Shown in pieces: positions 1-7,835 of a DNA stretch of 64,000 nt; position 1 is the stretch's first letter, and every line of letters starts with the position of its first letter. The DNA is from JBNKFV01 sp050289485 (lineage in GTDB: Bacteria > Pseudomonadota > Gammaproteobacteria > Pseudomonadales > Cellvibrionaceae), in assembly GCA_050289485.1 (NCBI GenBank), contig JBNKFV010000008.1:24098-88097 (forward strand), written 5' to 3'. The translations under genes were made by a program, and so were the position numbers. Under the pieces are notes generated by a model that ran no database searches, had not been told where the DNA came from, and worked only from the letters and a program-made list of their open reading frames with translations.

Positions 1-29
1 AAGCCGCGCACTTTGGGTTTAATGATCAT
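1..29 (-). CDS. fabV: Enoyl-[ACP] reductase FabV, N-terminal fragment (cut by window edge)
   Basis: Only the first nine codons are inside the window. Read on the minus strand from the ATG at 29 they give MIIKPKVRG, and the last two bases fit a following Phe. This is the characteristic start of FabV, the NADH-dependent trans-2-enoyl-ACP/CoA reductase of fatty-acid elongation (family starts run MIIKP-R/K-I/V-RGF). An AAGG ribosome site lies about 8 bases upstream. A good minus-strand promoter and a perfect palindrome lie between it and miaE. The identification rests on a short peptide plus a proper start context, so it is probable, not proven. Confidence 0.7.
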
Positions 30-88
30 GCTATCTACCTTGAATATGACTGTAAGGGCAGCTACATCGGTGATGCCGCCAGATTTCC

Positions 89-104
89 AGGGCCAGCTGG
101 CCCT
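89..104. promoter_or_regulatory. 16-bp perfect palindrome in the fabV leader
   Basis: AGGGCCAGCTGGCCCT is a perfect 16-base palindrome. It lies just inside the expected transcription start of the minus-strand fabV promoter at 117-145, where an operator or a 5' mRNA stem-loop would act. Both the sequence and its placement are directly visible. What binds it is unknown. Confidence 0.45.
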
Positions 105-116
105 TTAAAGGCGGCC

Positions 117-145
117 ATTATAGACACCCTGAGACGGTGTATAAA
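117..145 (-). promoter_or_regulatory. Predicted sigma-70 promoter of fabV
   Basis: On the minus strand a perfect TATAAT (122 to 117) is preceded by TTTATA (145 to 140) with a 17-base spacer. The -35 box matches TTGACA at four of six positions. Transcription would start near 110 and run through the palindrome into fabV. Confidence 0.5.
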
Positions 146-194
146 GCCTGCGAGGCCCAGATTCCTCTCATGCCAGGATTATTCGTACGTTAAC

Positions 195-223
195 CAGACA
201 GTTACGTCATGTGCCGCTATAAT
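195..223 (+). promoter_or_regulatory. Predicted sigma-70 promoter of miaE
   Basis: A perfect TATAAT at 218-223 has CAGACA at 195-200 with a 17-base spacer. The predicted start near 230 leaves a leader of about 70 bases before the GTG of miaE. Confidence 0.5.
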
Positions 224-300
224 AGCGCGCCTTAGGCGTAGGCCGGTGCAAAACGGGCCGTTTTACTTTTACCGATTTAAGAACGTGCGTGGAGTGTTGA

Positions 301-873
301 GTGAGCTTTTTGCGTTATGCCACCCCTCAAGATTGGGTAGATGCGGTGCTGGAGCAATTTGATCTTTTTTTGATCGATCACGCTGCTGCTGAGAAGAAAG
401 CATCGGGTATGGCTATGTCGATGTTGTCTCACTACCCTGATCGCACCGAACTGGTTCGAGTGATGGCTGAATTGGCCATTGAGGAACTGGCGCATTTTCG
501 TGAGGTGATCAAACTATTGCATGCCCGAGGATTGCAGCCAGGGGCTGACGAAAAAGACCCTTACATCAATGCGTTTCGTCGTAGTTTCCGCAAGGGCAGT
601 GACGTATACCTGCTGGATCGTTTGCTGGTGGGCGGTATCGTGGAGGCCCGGGGCTGTGAGCGCTTTGGCCTGGTCGCCAACTCTATTGATGACCCGAAAC
701 TAAAACAGTTTTACCAGGCGATAGCTGAATCGGAAGCCAAACATGAAGACGTATTTGTTGATTTGGCGCGGCTATACTTTCCCGAGCCTGTGGTGACTGC
801 GCGGCTGGATGAGCTGCTGGATATTGAAGCCCGCCTTGTTGAAGGGCTACCCATTAGGCCCGCTTTACACTAG
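301..873 (+). CDS. miaE: tRNA-(ms2io6A)-hydroxylase MiaE
   Basis: A 190-residue di-iron monooxygenase that hydroxylates the isopentenyl chain of ms2i6A at position 37 of tRNAs reading UNN codons, the last step after MiaA and MiaB. The ferritin-like four-helix ligand set is visible: E31, E62-x-x-H65, E115 and E145-x-x-H148, in the order expected for MiaE. The length is normal for the short bacterial form. The start is the GTG at 301, with GGAG at 291-294 as a ribosome site. The gene is monocistronic with its own promoter. Its neighbours (fabV on one side, an exporter on the other) do not suggest a shared pathway. Confidence 0.93.
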   Translation: MSFLRYATPQDWVDAVLEQFDLFLIDHAAAEKKASGMAMSMLSHYPDRTELVRVMAELAIEELAHFREVIKLLHARGLQPGADEKDPYINAFRRSFRKGSDVYLLDRLLVGGIVEARGCERFGLVANSIDDPKLKQFYQAIAESEAKHEDVFVDLARLYFPEPVVTARLDELLDIEARLVEGLPIRPALH

Positions 874-879
874 TAGTCT

Positions 880-893
880 GTTGTCGAGACAAC
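880..893. promoter_or_regulatory. Small palindrome between miaE and the exporter gene
   Basis: GTTGTC-GA-GACAAC is a perfect 6-bp dyad with a 2-base centre, about 90 bases before the start of the MFS gene. No T-tract follows, so it is a poor terminator and could be an operator for a local regulator. Function is not known. Confidence 0.3.
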
Positions 894-984
894 CAGTGGA
901 GTCTCATCAGCTATAGTATGTTATATAGCTTTGATCGATATAGCCGTACATTCGTTGTGCGGCTTAATTTTTTGAGGACAACGT

Positions 985-2235
985 TTGAACGTAACGACAC
1001 AGAGTCCCTCGCCACATAAGGCGGGGCGCTTGGAGTTTATCATCTTGATGGCGGCATTATCGTCGTTGGCAGCAGTGGCTACCGACGCGATGCTGCCTGC
1101 GCTTTATCAGATAGGTGTTGACCTGAAGGCGCCGCATGAGAACGACGCACAGCTGATCTTGGCATTGATTTTCATTGGTATGGCATTGGGGCAGCTGCTG
1201 TTTGGCCCGATGGCCGACAGTCTTGGGCGAAAAACCTCAATGCTGGCGGGTATCGGGTTGTTTATGGTGGGCTCCGCGATCACGGTGGCGGCTCAAGACT
1301 TTACGTGGATGCTGGTGGGCCGTGTGGTGCAAGGCATTGGCTTGGGAGCGCCGCGTACGGTTTGTATGGCGATTATTCGTGATGAATACCGGGGCCGAGA
1401 AATGGCTCGCATCATGTCTAACATCATGAGTATATTTATTGTGGTGCCTATGGTTGCCCCAATGTCTGGCCAGTTGATTCTATATTTGACCGACAGCTGG
1501 CGTTATATTTTTGTCTTATTATGGGTGTTAAGCGCAAGTTGCGGCGTGTGGTTTTATGCACGCATCGGTGAAACCCTTAAGCCAGAGAATCGAATTCCAT
1601 TCTCGTTTAAAGAGTTTGGCAGTAGCATCTGGATGATATGCCGCCACCCAGTCGTGATGTTATACACGCTTGCCTGTGGCTTAGTATTTGCCTGCCTTAT
1701 TTGTTATCTCAGTGGCTCGCCCAAGGTGTTTCAGCATCTTTACGATGCCGCTGATGAATACGTGTTTATATTTGCGTTTCTGGCATTTGCCATTGGCTTG
1801 GCATCCCATCTTAACAGCCGCTGGGTGGTGCGCTTGGGTATGCAGGCTATTTCCCGCTTCAGTACCTGCGCATTGATGCTGGTGTCGCTGGTATTCGGGT
1901 TTGCCAGTTGGTTTTATGGAGGGGTTCCGCCCTTGTGGATGACGGTTACCTATCTGTTTTTTGCGCTCTTTGCTCTGGGCGGTTTATTTGGCAATCTCAA
2001 TGCGTTGGCGATGGAGCCATTAACGCAAGGCGCAGGCATTGGGGCCATGATGATTGGTACCTTGTCTACGTTCATTTCGGTGCCGGTTGGTGCCTATGTA
2101 GCCCGCCAAATTGATGCCACTATGCACCCTGTAGCCATCGGCTTTTTTCTCTGCTCTTTCGGTGTATTTTGGTTATTGTTCATTGCAGAAAAAATCAGTG
2201 GTCGGCTGACTTCTAAAGCTGAAACGCTGGTGTGA
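985..2235 (+). CDS. MFS multidrug transporter, Bcr/CflA family
   Basis: A 416-residue inner-membrane protein with about twelve hydrophobic helices. The MFS motif between helices 2 and 3 is clear (GPMADSLGRKTSM, near residues 74-86), as is a helix-4 antiporter stretch (LVGRVVQGIGLGAPR). These place it among the DHA1-type proton-driven drug exporters of the Bcr/CflA group. The start is a TTG at 985 with TGAGGA at 973-978 as ribosome site; no better start exists downstream near the first helix. Substrate cannot be deduced. It ends against the convergent scoAB operon. Confidence 0.82.
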   Translation: MNVTTQSPSPHKAGRLEFIILMAALSSLAAVATDAMLPALYQIGVDLKAPHENDAQLILALIFIGMALGQLLFGPMADSLGRKTSMLAGIGLFMVGSAITVAAQDFTWMLVGRVVQGIGLGAPRTVCMAIIRDEYRGREMARIMSNIMSIFIVVPMVAPMSGQLILYLTDSWRYIFVLLWVLSASCGVWFYARIGETLKPENRIPFSFKEFGSSIWMICRHPVVMLYTLACGLVFACLICYLSGSPKVFQHLYDAADEYVFIFAFLAFAIGLASHLNSRWVVRLGMQAISRFSTCALMLVSLVFGFASWFYGGVPPLWMTVTYLFFALFALGGLFGNLNALAMEPLTQGAGIGAMMIGTLSTFISVPVGAYVARQIDATMHPVAIGFFLCSFGVFWLLFIAEKISGRLTSKAETLV

Positions 2236-2263
2236 TTGCTCGCAACCGAATGACGTAAAACCA

Positions 2264-2287
2264 GAAAAAAACCCCCTTGAAAGGGGG
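2264..2287 (-). terminator. Rho-independent terminator of scoAB
   Basis: CCCCCTT-GA-AAGGGGG (2272-2287) with a run of A at 2264-2271 reads on the minus strand as a strong GC stem followed by a U-tract, just downstream of the scoB stop. Confidence 0.85.
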
Positions 2288-2321
2288 CGCTACACTGGAC
2301 AGTGTTGCTCAGGAAAACGCT

Positions 2322-2978
2322 TTAAAACTCCATCTCAGGCACTACGTCTGGCACGACCATTTCGCCTTCAGTTTTGCTGACAATTTCGTCAACACTGATG
2401 CCAGGCGCACGCTCTTTGAGCCAGAATTTACCATCGTGAATTTCAACATAGGCCAGGTCGGTGACGACCTTTTTGATACAACCTGCGCCGGTTAATGGCA
2501 GAGAGCATTGCTTCAACAGTTTGGATTCGCCGTGCTTGCTGGCGTGAGTCATGGTAACAATAATGTTGTCAGCCCCGGCTACCAGATCCATCGCGCCGCC
2601 CATGCCTTTTACCAGCTTGCCGGGAATCATCCACGATGCAATATTGCCACTCACGTCTACTTCGAAGGCGCCAAGTACGGTCAGGTCTACATGGCCACCA
2701 CGAATCATGGCAAACGATTCTGCCGATGAAAAAATCGATGCACCGGGAATGGTGGTCACCGTCTGTTTGCCTGCGTTAATCAGGTCTGCATCGATTTCGG
2801 CTTCGGTAGGGAATGGCCCCATACCAAGTAAACCATTTTCGGATTGCAGCATCACTTCCATGCCTTTAGGCACATAGTTGGCAACCAGTGTGGGAATGCC
2901 AATACCCAGGTTTACATAAAAGCCGTCTTGTAATTCGCGCGCTACACGCATTGCGATTTGTTCACGAGATAATGCCAT
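2322..2978 (-). CDS. scoB: 3-oxoacid CoA-transferase, subunit B
   Basis: The beta subunit (218 residues) of the heterodimeric succinyl-CoA:3-oxoacid CoA-transferase, which moves CoA between succinyl-CoA and acetoacetate in ketone-body and branched-chain breakdown. The SENGLLGMGP block contains the catalytic Glu (E47), which forms the glutamyl-CoA intermediate. The Gly-rich GIGIPTLV segment is near residues 25-32. Length is normal. It lies 14 bases behind scoA on the same strand, so the two are cotranscribed, and a terminator follows. Confidence 0.93.
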   Translation of the reverse strand: MALSREQIAMRVARELQDGFYVNLGIGIPTLVANYVPKGMEVMLQSENGLLGMGPFPTEAEIDADLINAGKQTVTTIPGASIFSSAESFAMIRGGHVDLTVLGAFEVDVSGNIASWMIPGKLVKGMGGAMDLVAGADNIIVTMTHASKHGESKLLKQCSLPLTGAGCIKKVVTDLAYVEIHDGKFWLKERAPGISVDEIVSKTEGEMVVPDVVPEMEF

Positions 2979-2992
2979 GATAAATGCCTCCC

Positions 2993-3694
2993 TTAGCCTG
3001 TGCGCACAGTGCGTTGTTCAATACGTTTTTCAAACGTACCTTGAATAACCCGATCAACGTAAATTCCGGGTGTATGAATTTGCGTTGGTTCCAGTTCGCC
3101 AGGCTCTACAATTTCTTCCACTTCAACTATGGTAATTTTGCCGGCGGTAGCGGCCATGGGGTTGAAGTTTTGCGCTGTGTGTCGATAGATCACGTTGCCG
3201 TAGCGGTCGGCTTTCCAGCCTTTGACAATAGCGAAATCGCCAGTAATGGCTTCTTCCAGAATGTAATGGCGGCCGTTGAACTCGCGTACTTCTTTGCCTT
3301 CACCTATCGGGGTACCGTAACCTGTTGCCGTATAAAAGGCAGGAATACCTGCACCACCGGCACGCATTTTTTCAGCCAGTGTACCTTGCGGGGTTAATTC
3401 AACTTCCAGCTCACCGCTGAGCAATTGCTTTTCAAACAGGGCGTTTTCGCCCACGTACGAAGAAACCATTTTTTTGATTTGTTTGTCTTCCAGCAAAATG
3501 CCGAGGCCAAAACCGTCAATACCACAGTTGTTGGAAACAATAGTCAGCCCTTTGGCGCCCATTCTCTTGATTTGAGCAATACAGCCTTCTGGAATGCCAC
3601 AAAGGCCAAATCCGCCCGCAATAATCGTCATATTGTCAGCCAGACCTGCCATCGCTTCTTCGTAGCTGGTTACTACCTTGTCAAAACCGGCCAT
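2993..3694 (-). CDS. scoA: 3-oxoacid CoA-transferase, subunit A
   Basis: The alpha subunit (233 residues) partnering scoB. The CoA-binding [13 protein letters not shown] stretch is near residues 27-39, and [12 protein letters not shown] near 111-122 is the second family signature. The ATG at 3694 is preceded by GGAG at a good distance. It is the first gene of a two-gene operon transcribed away from a LysR regulator, with an AT-rich 160-base region between them. By the usual LysR arrangement that regulator probably controls scoAB; this is inference. Confidence 0.93.
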   Translation of the reverse strand: MAGFDKVVTSYEEAMAGLADNMTIIAGGFGLCGIPEGCIAQIKRMGAKGLTIVSNNCGIDGFGLGILLEDKQIKKMVSSYVGENALFEKQLLSGELEVELTPQGTLAEKMRAGGAGIPAFYTATGYGTPIGEGKEVREFNGRHYILEEAITGDFAIVKGWKADRYGNVIYRHTAQNFNPMAATAGKITIVEVEEIVEPGELEPTQIHTPGIYVDRVIQGTFEKRIEQRTVRTG

Positions 3695-3856
3695 GGATAC
3701 GAACTCCTGCGTTGAAATAGGGAGAAAAATGTAACTTTATAAAACTATGCCGCAGATTGCCGCAGTGCATCATATTTATCAATGTTATTTTTTTTAATAA
3801 TTAATTAATATTTTAAATAAATTAGTTAGGGGCCTTATGGCAGCGGAGGTTAGGTT
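3695..3856. promoter_or_regulatory. Divergent control region scoAB / LysR gene
   Basis: A 162-base gap between divergent genes with a very AT-rich core (about 3780-3830, mixed TTAATTAAT and TTTTAAATAAA tracts). Such regions usually hold LysR boxes and both promoters. I could not pin down a specific T-N11-A operator with confidence. Confidence 0.35.
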
Positions 3857-4765
3857 GTGAATATCACTGTTAAGCATCTCAAGGCTTTTGTTGCAGTGGC
3901 CAAAACCGGCAGTTTTGCCGAGGCCAGCGCCCTGATTCACTTGTCGCAACCAGCCATCAGCATTGCGATTCGCAACCTTGAAGGCATCGTGGGCGGGCGT
4001 TTATTAGCACGTTCTACCCGCACTCTGGCGTTGACGCCCGAGGGCGAAGCCTTTTTTCCTGTGGCCCAACGCCTGCTGCACGATTGGGATGAGGCATTAG
4101 AGGATGTGCACAATTTGTTCGCTATGCGTCGGGGCAAGCTGGGCTTGGCGGCCATGCCAAGTTTTGCCTACAGTCTGCTGCCGCAAGTCTTACAGGAGTA
4201 CCGCCAGTATTATCCGCAGGTTAATGTCGTGGTGCATGACGTGGTGGCGGAAAGCGTGATCGATATGGTGATGCAGGGACGGGTGGAAATTGGTATCGCT
4301 TTTGACCCCCGTGGGATGGCTGATCTGGCATTTACCCCGCTATTTGACGATGCATTTATTGCGGTGCTGCCTGGCACACACCCCCTGGCTGGGCAGGATT
4401 CAGTAACCTGGGCTGCGCTTGCCGCACAAACTTTTATCGCCTTACAGAAACCCTCTGGGCTCAGAGAACTGCTCGACCGCACCCTGGCAGAACATGGTCT
4501 GAGCCTCACGGTAGAGTTGGAAGTACATCAGTTAGGTACCATCGGGCGTATGGTTGAACATGGTTTGGGTGTAAGTGCTGTACCAGCGCTATGCCGTGTG
4601 CAGATGGAAACGCTGGGCCTGGTTTGTCGTCCGATTCAGCCTCCGGCTGTGCATAGGCAGGTGGGTATTGTGACTCGCCATCGCTACCCCCTGTCCAGTG
4701 CGGCGCAAGCCATGTACAACGTACTATGTACCAGTGTTAAATCACTTTACAGCGAGACGTATTGA
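3857..4765 (+). CDS. LysR-family transcriptional regulator
   Basis: A 302-residue LysR-type regulator. The N-terminal winged helix-turn-helix covers residues 1-60 (KTGSFAEASALIHLSQPAIS is the recognition region), with the linker helix and a periplasmic-binding-like effector domain from about 90 on. The start is GTG at 3857 with AGCGGAGG just upstream. It is divergent from scoAB and precedes gabD on the same strand, about 160 bases away. It could control either or both. The effector is unknown; a short-chain acid or CoA ester is plausible from context only. Confidence 0.88.
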   Translation: MNITVKHLKAFVAVAKTGSFAEASALIHLSQPAISIAIRNLEGIVGGRLLARSTRTLALTPEGEAFFPVAQRLLHDWDEALEDVHNLFAMRRGKLGLAAMPSFAYSLLPQVLQEYRQYYPQVNVVVHDVVAESVIDMVMQGRVEIGIAFDPRGMADLAFTPLFDDAFIAVLPGTHPLAGQDSVTWAALAAQTFIALQKPSGLRELLDRTLAEHGLSLTVELEVHQLGTIGRMVEHGLGVSAVPALCRVQMETLGLVCRPIQPPAVHRQVGIVTRHRYPLSSAAQAMYNVLCTSVKSLYSETY

Positions 4766-4929
4766 TTCAAACAATTCAATGTTTCGTTATTGGTCGTTAA
4801 CCCACCCACTTATGGGCAATGCAAGCGTCGATTATTAATGGCACAATGCTGCTTTTGCGCGGCTAGGGTTGGTATGGCCGCAGTTGATGCCCCTGCAAGA
4901 TGACCGTTATTAAGGAATTGGAGATTTTC

Positions 4930-6393
4930 ATGCTTACGTTAAAACGTCCAGAACTGCTGCGTAGCCAGTCGTATGTTAACGGCGAGTGGATTGATGCCGA
5001 CAGCGGCGACACCCTGGTGGTGACTAACCCCTCCACAGGCGAAGCGGTGCTGACCATCGCTAGCCTGGGAACTCATGAAACTCGTCGCGCGATTAATGCG
5101 GCCGAAATTGCCATGGGCGAATGGAAAGCTAAGTCTGCGAAAGAGCGTGCCAATCTATTACGCAACTGGTTTAACCTGATGATGGCCAACCAGGACGACT
5201 TGGCGGCGATTCTGACCGCAGAGCAAGGTAAGCCGCTGGCAGAGGCCAAAGGTGAGATTGCCTATGGTGCGGCCTATATTGAGTGGTTTGCCGAGGAAGG
5301 TAAGCGTATTTATGGTGATGTGATTGCTGCGCCTTCGGGTGACAAACGCATCGTTGTGGTGAAACAGCCTGTTGGTGTAGTGGCTGCCATTACTCCTTGG
5401 AATTTCCCTAACGCCATGATTACCCGTAAGGTAGGTCCAGCGCTGGCGGCGGGCTGTACGTTTGTGTGCAAGCCTGCTAAAGAAACGCCACTGTCTGCGC
5501 TCGCGTTAGCGGTGCTTGCAGAAGAAGCTGGTATTCCCAAAGGTGTGTTTAACGTGGTTGTTGGCAATAGCTCCCGTGATATTGGTGGTGAACTTACCAG
5601 TAACCCGGTGGTAAAAAAGCTCACGTTCACTGGTTCGACACCGGTTGGCAAAGTATTAATGGAACAGTGTGCTGGCACGGTAAAGAAAACCTCGATGGAG
5701 CTGGGAGGCAATGCCCCGTTTATCGTCTTCGACGATGCTGATCTAGATGCTGCCGTGCAGGGTGCTATGGCTTCCAAATATCGTAACGCTGGCCAAACTT
5801 GTGTGTGCTCCAACCGTTTGTTGGTGCAAGAAGGTGTTTACGATGTATTTACCGAAAAACTGGCCCAGGCAGTTAAACAGCTCAATGTGGGTGATGGTTT
5901 TGGCGAGGGTGTCACCATTGGCCCGTTGGTAAACGCTAAAGCCGCTAAAGACGTTGATGCACTGGTACAGGATGCGATCGCCAAGGGCGCTAACGCAGTA
6001 GTGGGCGGCAAGCCAGGTACGCAAGGGGTATGTTTCTATGAGCCTACCATTTTGTCGAATGTGACCAGTGAAATGCGTGTCTTCAAAGAAGAGATTTTTG
6101 GCCCGGTTGCGCCGGTATTTAAATTTTCTACGGAAGAAGAAGCCGTGGCGATGGCCAACGATACTGAGTTTGGGCTGGCCTCATACTTTTACTCGCGTGA
6201 TATAGGTCGAATCTGGCGTGTCGCTGAAGCGCTGGAATATGGCATTGTAGGGATTAACGAAGGTATTATCTCGAATGAAATGGCACCTTTTGGTGGTGTT
6301 AAAGAGTCGGGTTCCGGTCGCGAAGGTTCTAAGTACGGTATCGATGATTACGTCGAAATCAAATACATGTGCATGGGTGGTATCGATAAATAA
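4930..6393 (+). CDS. gabD: NAD(P)+-dependent succinate-semialdehyde dehydrogenase
   Basis: A 487-residue aldehyde dehydrogenase oxidising succinate semialdehyde to succinate, the last step of GABA degradation. Catalytic Cys291 sits in GQTCVCSNR and the general base Glu257 in [19 protein letters not shown] and the C-terminal [14 protein letters not shown] match GabD closely, as does length. I use the ATG at 4930, which has GGAG 7 bases upstream; a start 30 bases earlier would add a tail absent from the family. A shikimate-kinase-like gene follows after 8 bases. No GABA transaminase is next to it in this window. Confidence 0.9.
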   Translation: MLTLKRPELLRSQSYVNGEWIDADSGDTLVVTNPSTGEAVLTIASLGTHETRRAINAAEIAMGEWKAKSAKERANLLRNWFNLMMANQDDLAAILTAEQGKPLAEAKGEIAYGAAYIEWFAEEGKRIYGDVIAAPSGDKRIVVVKQPVGVVAAITPWNFPNAMITRKVGPALAAGCTFVCKPAKETPLSALALAVLAEEAGIPKGVFNVVVGNSSRDIGGELTSNPVVKKLTFTGSTPVGKVLMEQCAGTVKKTSMELGGNAPFIVFDDADLDAAVQGAMASKYRNAGQTCVCSNRLLVQEGVYDVFTEKLAQAVKQLNVGDGFGEGVTIGPLVNAKAAKDVDALVQDAIAKGANAVVGGKPGTQGVCFYEPTILSNVTSEMRVFKEEIFGPVAPVFKFSTEEEAVAMANDTEFGLASYFYSRDIGRIWRVAEALEYGIVGINEGIISNEMAPFGGVKESGSGREGSKYGIDDYVEIKYMCMGGIDK

Positions 6394-6401
6394 TTATTGC
6401 C

Positions 6402-6923
6402 ATGAATTGTGTGAGTTTGGTGGGGATGCCTGCCGTTGGTAAAAGTACATTGGGTGTTGTGTTGGCGAAAGCTGTCGCAAAAAGCTTTGTTGATACCGAT
6501 TTGGTAATTCAGCAGGCTGCCGAATGTACATTGCAACACGTATTAGACACGCAGGGCTTTCAGGCCCTGCGTGATCTCGAAGAAAAAGTAGTATTGGCCA
6601 CTGACTTTAGCGATGCGGTCATTGCAACCGGCGGTAGTGTTGTCTATAGCGATGAGTGCATGCGCAAATTGAAATCACTGGGTCCGGTTGTTTATTTAAA
6701 AGCTTCTCTCGACGATATCATTGCTCGCTTGAATAATTATGATCAGCGCGGCATTGCGTCGCCAGGGGGTATGAGCCTTGCCGATATTTATGCCGAGCGA
6801 ACACCGTTGTATGAACAATACGCCGACATAGTGTGTGATACGTCGGCTATTATGCTGCGCTCGAAAAGCCCGGTGGAAACGGCGGTAGATGATATTCTGT
6901 CGCAGTTGTCATGGAAGGGGTGA
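6402..6923 (+). CDS. Shikimate-kinase-like P-loop kinase
   Basis: A 173-residue nucleoside-monophosphate-kinase-fold protein. The Walker A is GMPAVGKST (residues 8-16), followed by a DTD motif (FVDTDLVI), LRDLEE with the substrate-binding Arg, and ATGGSVV in the place where authentic shikimate kinases have a GGG. A short lid (NNYDQRGIAS) and ERTPLYEQYAD follow. It is clearly of the AroK/AroL family. The GGS substitution and the tight linkage to gabD, not to aroB, make a true shikimate role uncertain. It could be a paralogue acting on another small acid. Translation is probably coupled to gabD. Confidence 0.75.
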   Translation: MNCVSLVGMPAVGKSTLGVVLAKAVAKSFVDTDLVIQQAAECTLQHVLDTQGFQALRDLEEKVVLATDFSDAVIATGGSVVYSDECMRKLKSLGPVVYLKASLDDIIARLNNYDQRGIASPGGMSLADIYAERTPLYEQYADIVCDTSAIMLRSKSPVETAVDDILSQLSWKG

Positions 6924-6940
6924 TACCCGTTAACGCCCGC

Positions 6941-7411
6941 CTAAAGTGGCAGGCGCGTGGTGTACTTCACTTGCCTTAGTGCAAATGTTGAACTTACGCT
7001 ACCCACGTTTGGTAATTGTGTGAGTGAGCCTTTAAGCAGTTGTTCATAGTGCTCAACACTGTTGACTACTACCCTTAGCAAGTAATCCTTGTCGCCCGTG
7101 GTTGAATAGCACTCGACCACTTCAGGAATGGCATCTATGGCCGCTTCAAAGTCTACGACGGCCTGTGTCTCTTGGGTTTTCAGCACCACATAGGCGTGCA
7201 CGCTTACGCCCATATTCAGCTTTGCAGCGTTGAGCAAAGTTACTCTGCGCTCAATAACACCCTCCGCCTCCAGGCGTTTAATGCGTCGCCAGCACGGCGT
7301 GTGAGAAAGCCCGACAATATCGCCGAGTTCTGCCATGGAGTAATCTGCGTTTTCCTGCAGTGCTCGCAGTATTTTGCGATCGAAGTCGTCCAGTTCGGTA
7401 AGTTGCGCCAC
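6941..7411 (-). CDS. Lrp/AsnC-family transcriptional regulator
   Basis: A regulator of about 156 residues. The N-terminal helix-turn-helix (DDFDRKILRALQENADYSMAEL, then LSHTPCWRRIKRLE) is followed by the RAM/AsnC ligand-binding domain, in which GDKDYLLRVVV is the usual signature. I choose the GTG at 7411 because a GGGA lies 9 bases upstream; a TTG at 7420 is also in frame. It is divergent from the aromatic aminotransferase gene across a 420-base gap and very likely responds to an amino acid that this enzyme handles. That link is inference. Confidence 0.85.
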   Translation of the reverse strand: MAQLTELDDFDRKILRALQENADYSMAELGDIVGLSHTPCWRRIKRLEAEGVIERRVTLLNAAKLNMGVSVHAYVVLKTQETQAVVDFEAAIDAIPEVVECYSTTGDKDYLLRVVVNSVEHYEQLLKGSLTQLPNVGSVSSTFALRQVKYTTRLPL

Positions 7412-7835
7412 AATGATCAATCCCGTGCGTTAAGTGATAATTCCTGAGGCATTGCCGCGGCATATTGCTACTTGCTGTCTATTAATATGATAAAACAGAT
7501 TGAGAATGATAATTGATCCACACATATTCGCCAGTAACAGTGTTTAGCCAAAAGTGACAATGATCCCTCTATAACGTGAGTCTTGCGGATGTCCGGTTGT
7601 AGACAGGCAAGTTTTAACAACAAACGCTGTCGACCGCTTACCTGACAGCATATTCCTTTGCTTTCTTAATAATAGATAAGGTTTTGCAGGTTGCCAGCAT
7701 AACAGAAAATCTGGTTCTATAATTATGCCTTTGTTTTAGAATTTTTTACCGTATAAACCTACTGTTGGGCAGGCAAACAGTTGTACCTTGTTTCGCTTCC
7801 GGAGAAAATAAGACTTTTGTCTCCGGAGTAGCTTC
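7412..7835. other. Divergent intergenic region, Lrp gene / tyrB
   Basis: No coding potential is seen. It holds a perfect TATAAT at 7718-7723 in the tyrB direction, with no good -35 at the right spacing, which suggests an activator-dependent promoter. A leader of about 105 bases follows, ending in a hairpin over the tyrB ribosome site. Several AT-rich stretches (7478-7515) could be Lrp sites, but no clear consensus can be assigned by eye. Confidence 0.5.
7798..7828 (+). promoter_or_regulatory. Leader hairpin covering the tyrB ribosome binding site
   Basis: TCCGGAGA (7798-7805) pairs perfectly with TCTCCGGA (7820-7827) across a 14-base loop. The second arm contains the GGAG ribosome site, 7 bases before the ATG at 7836. 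In the folded state the site is buried; the loop also contains AGAC-TTTT-GTCT, which can form a competing small hairpin. This is the geometry of a translational switch. The trigger is unknown. Confidence 0.5.
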
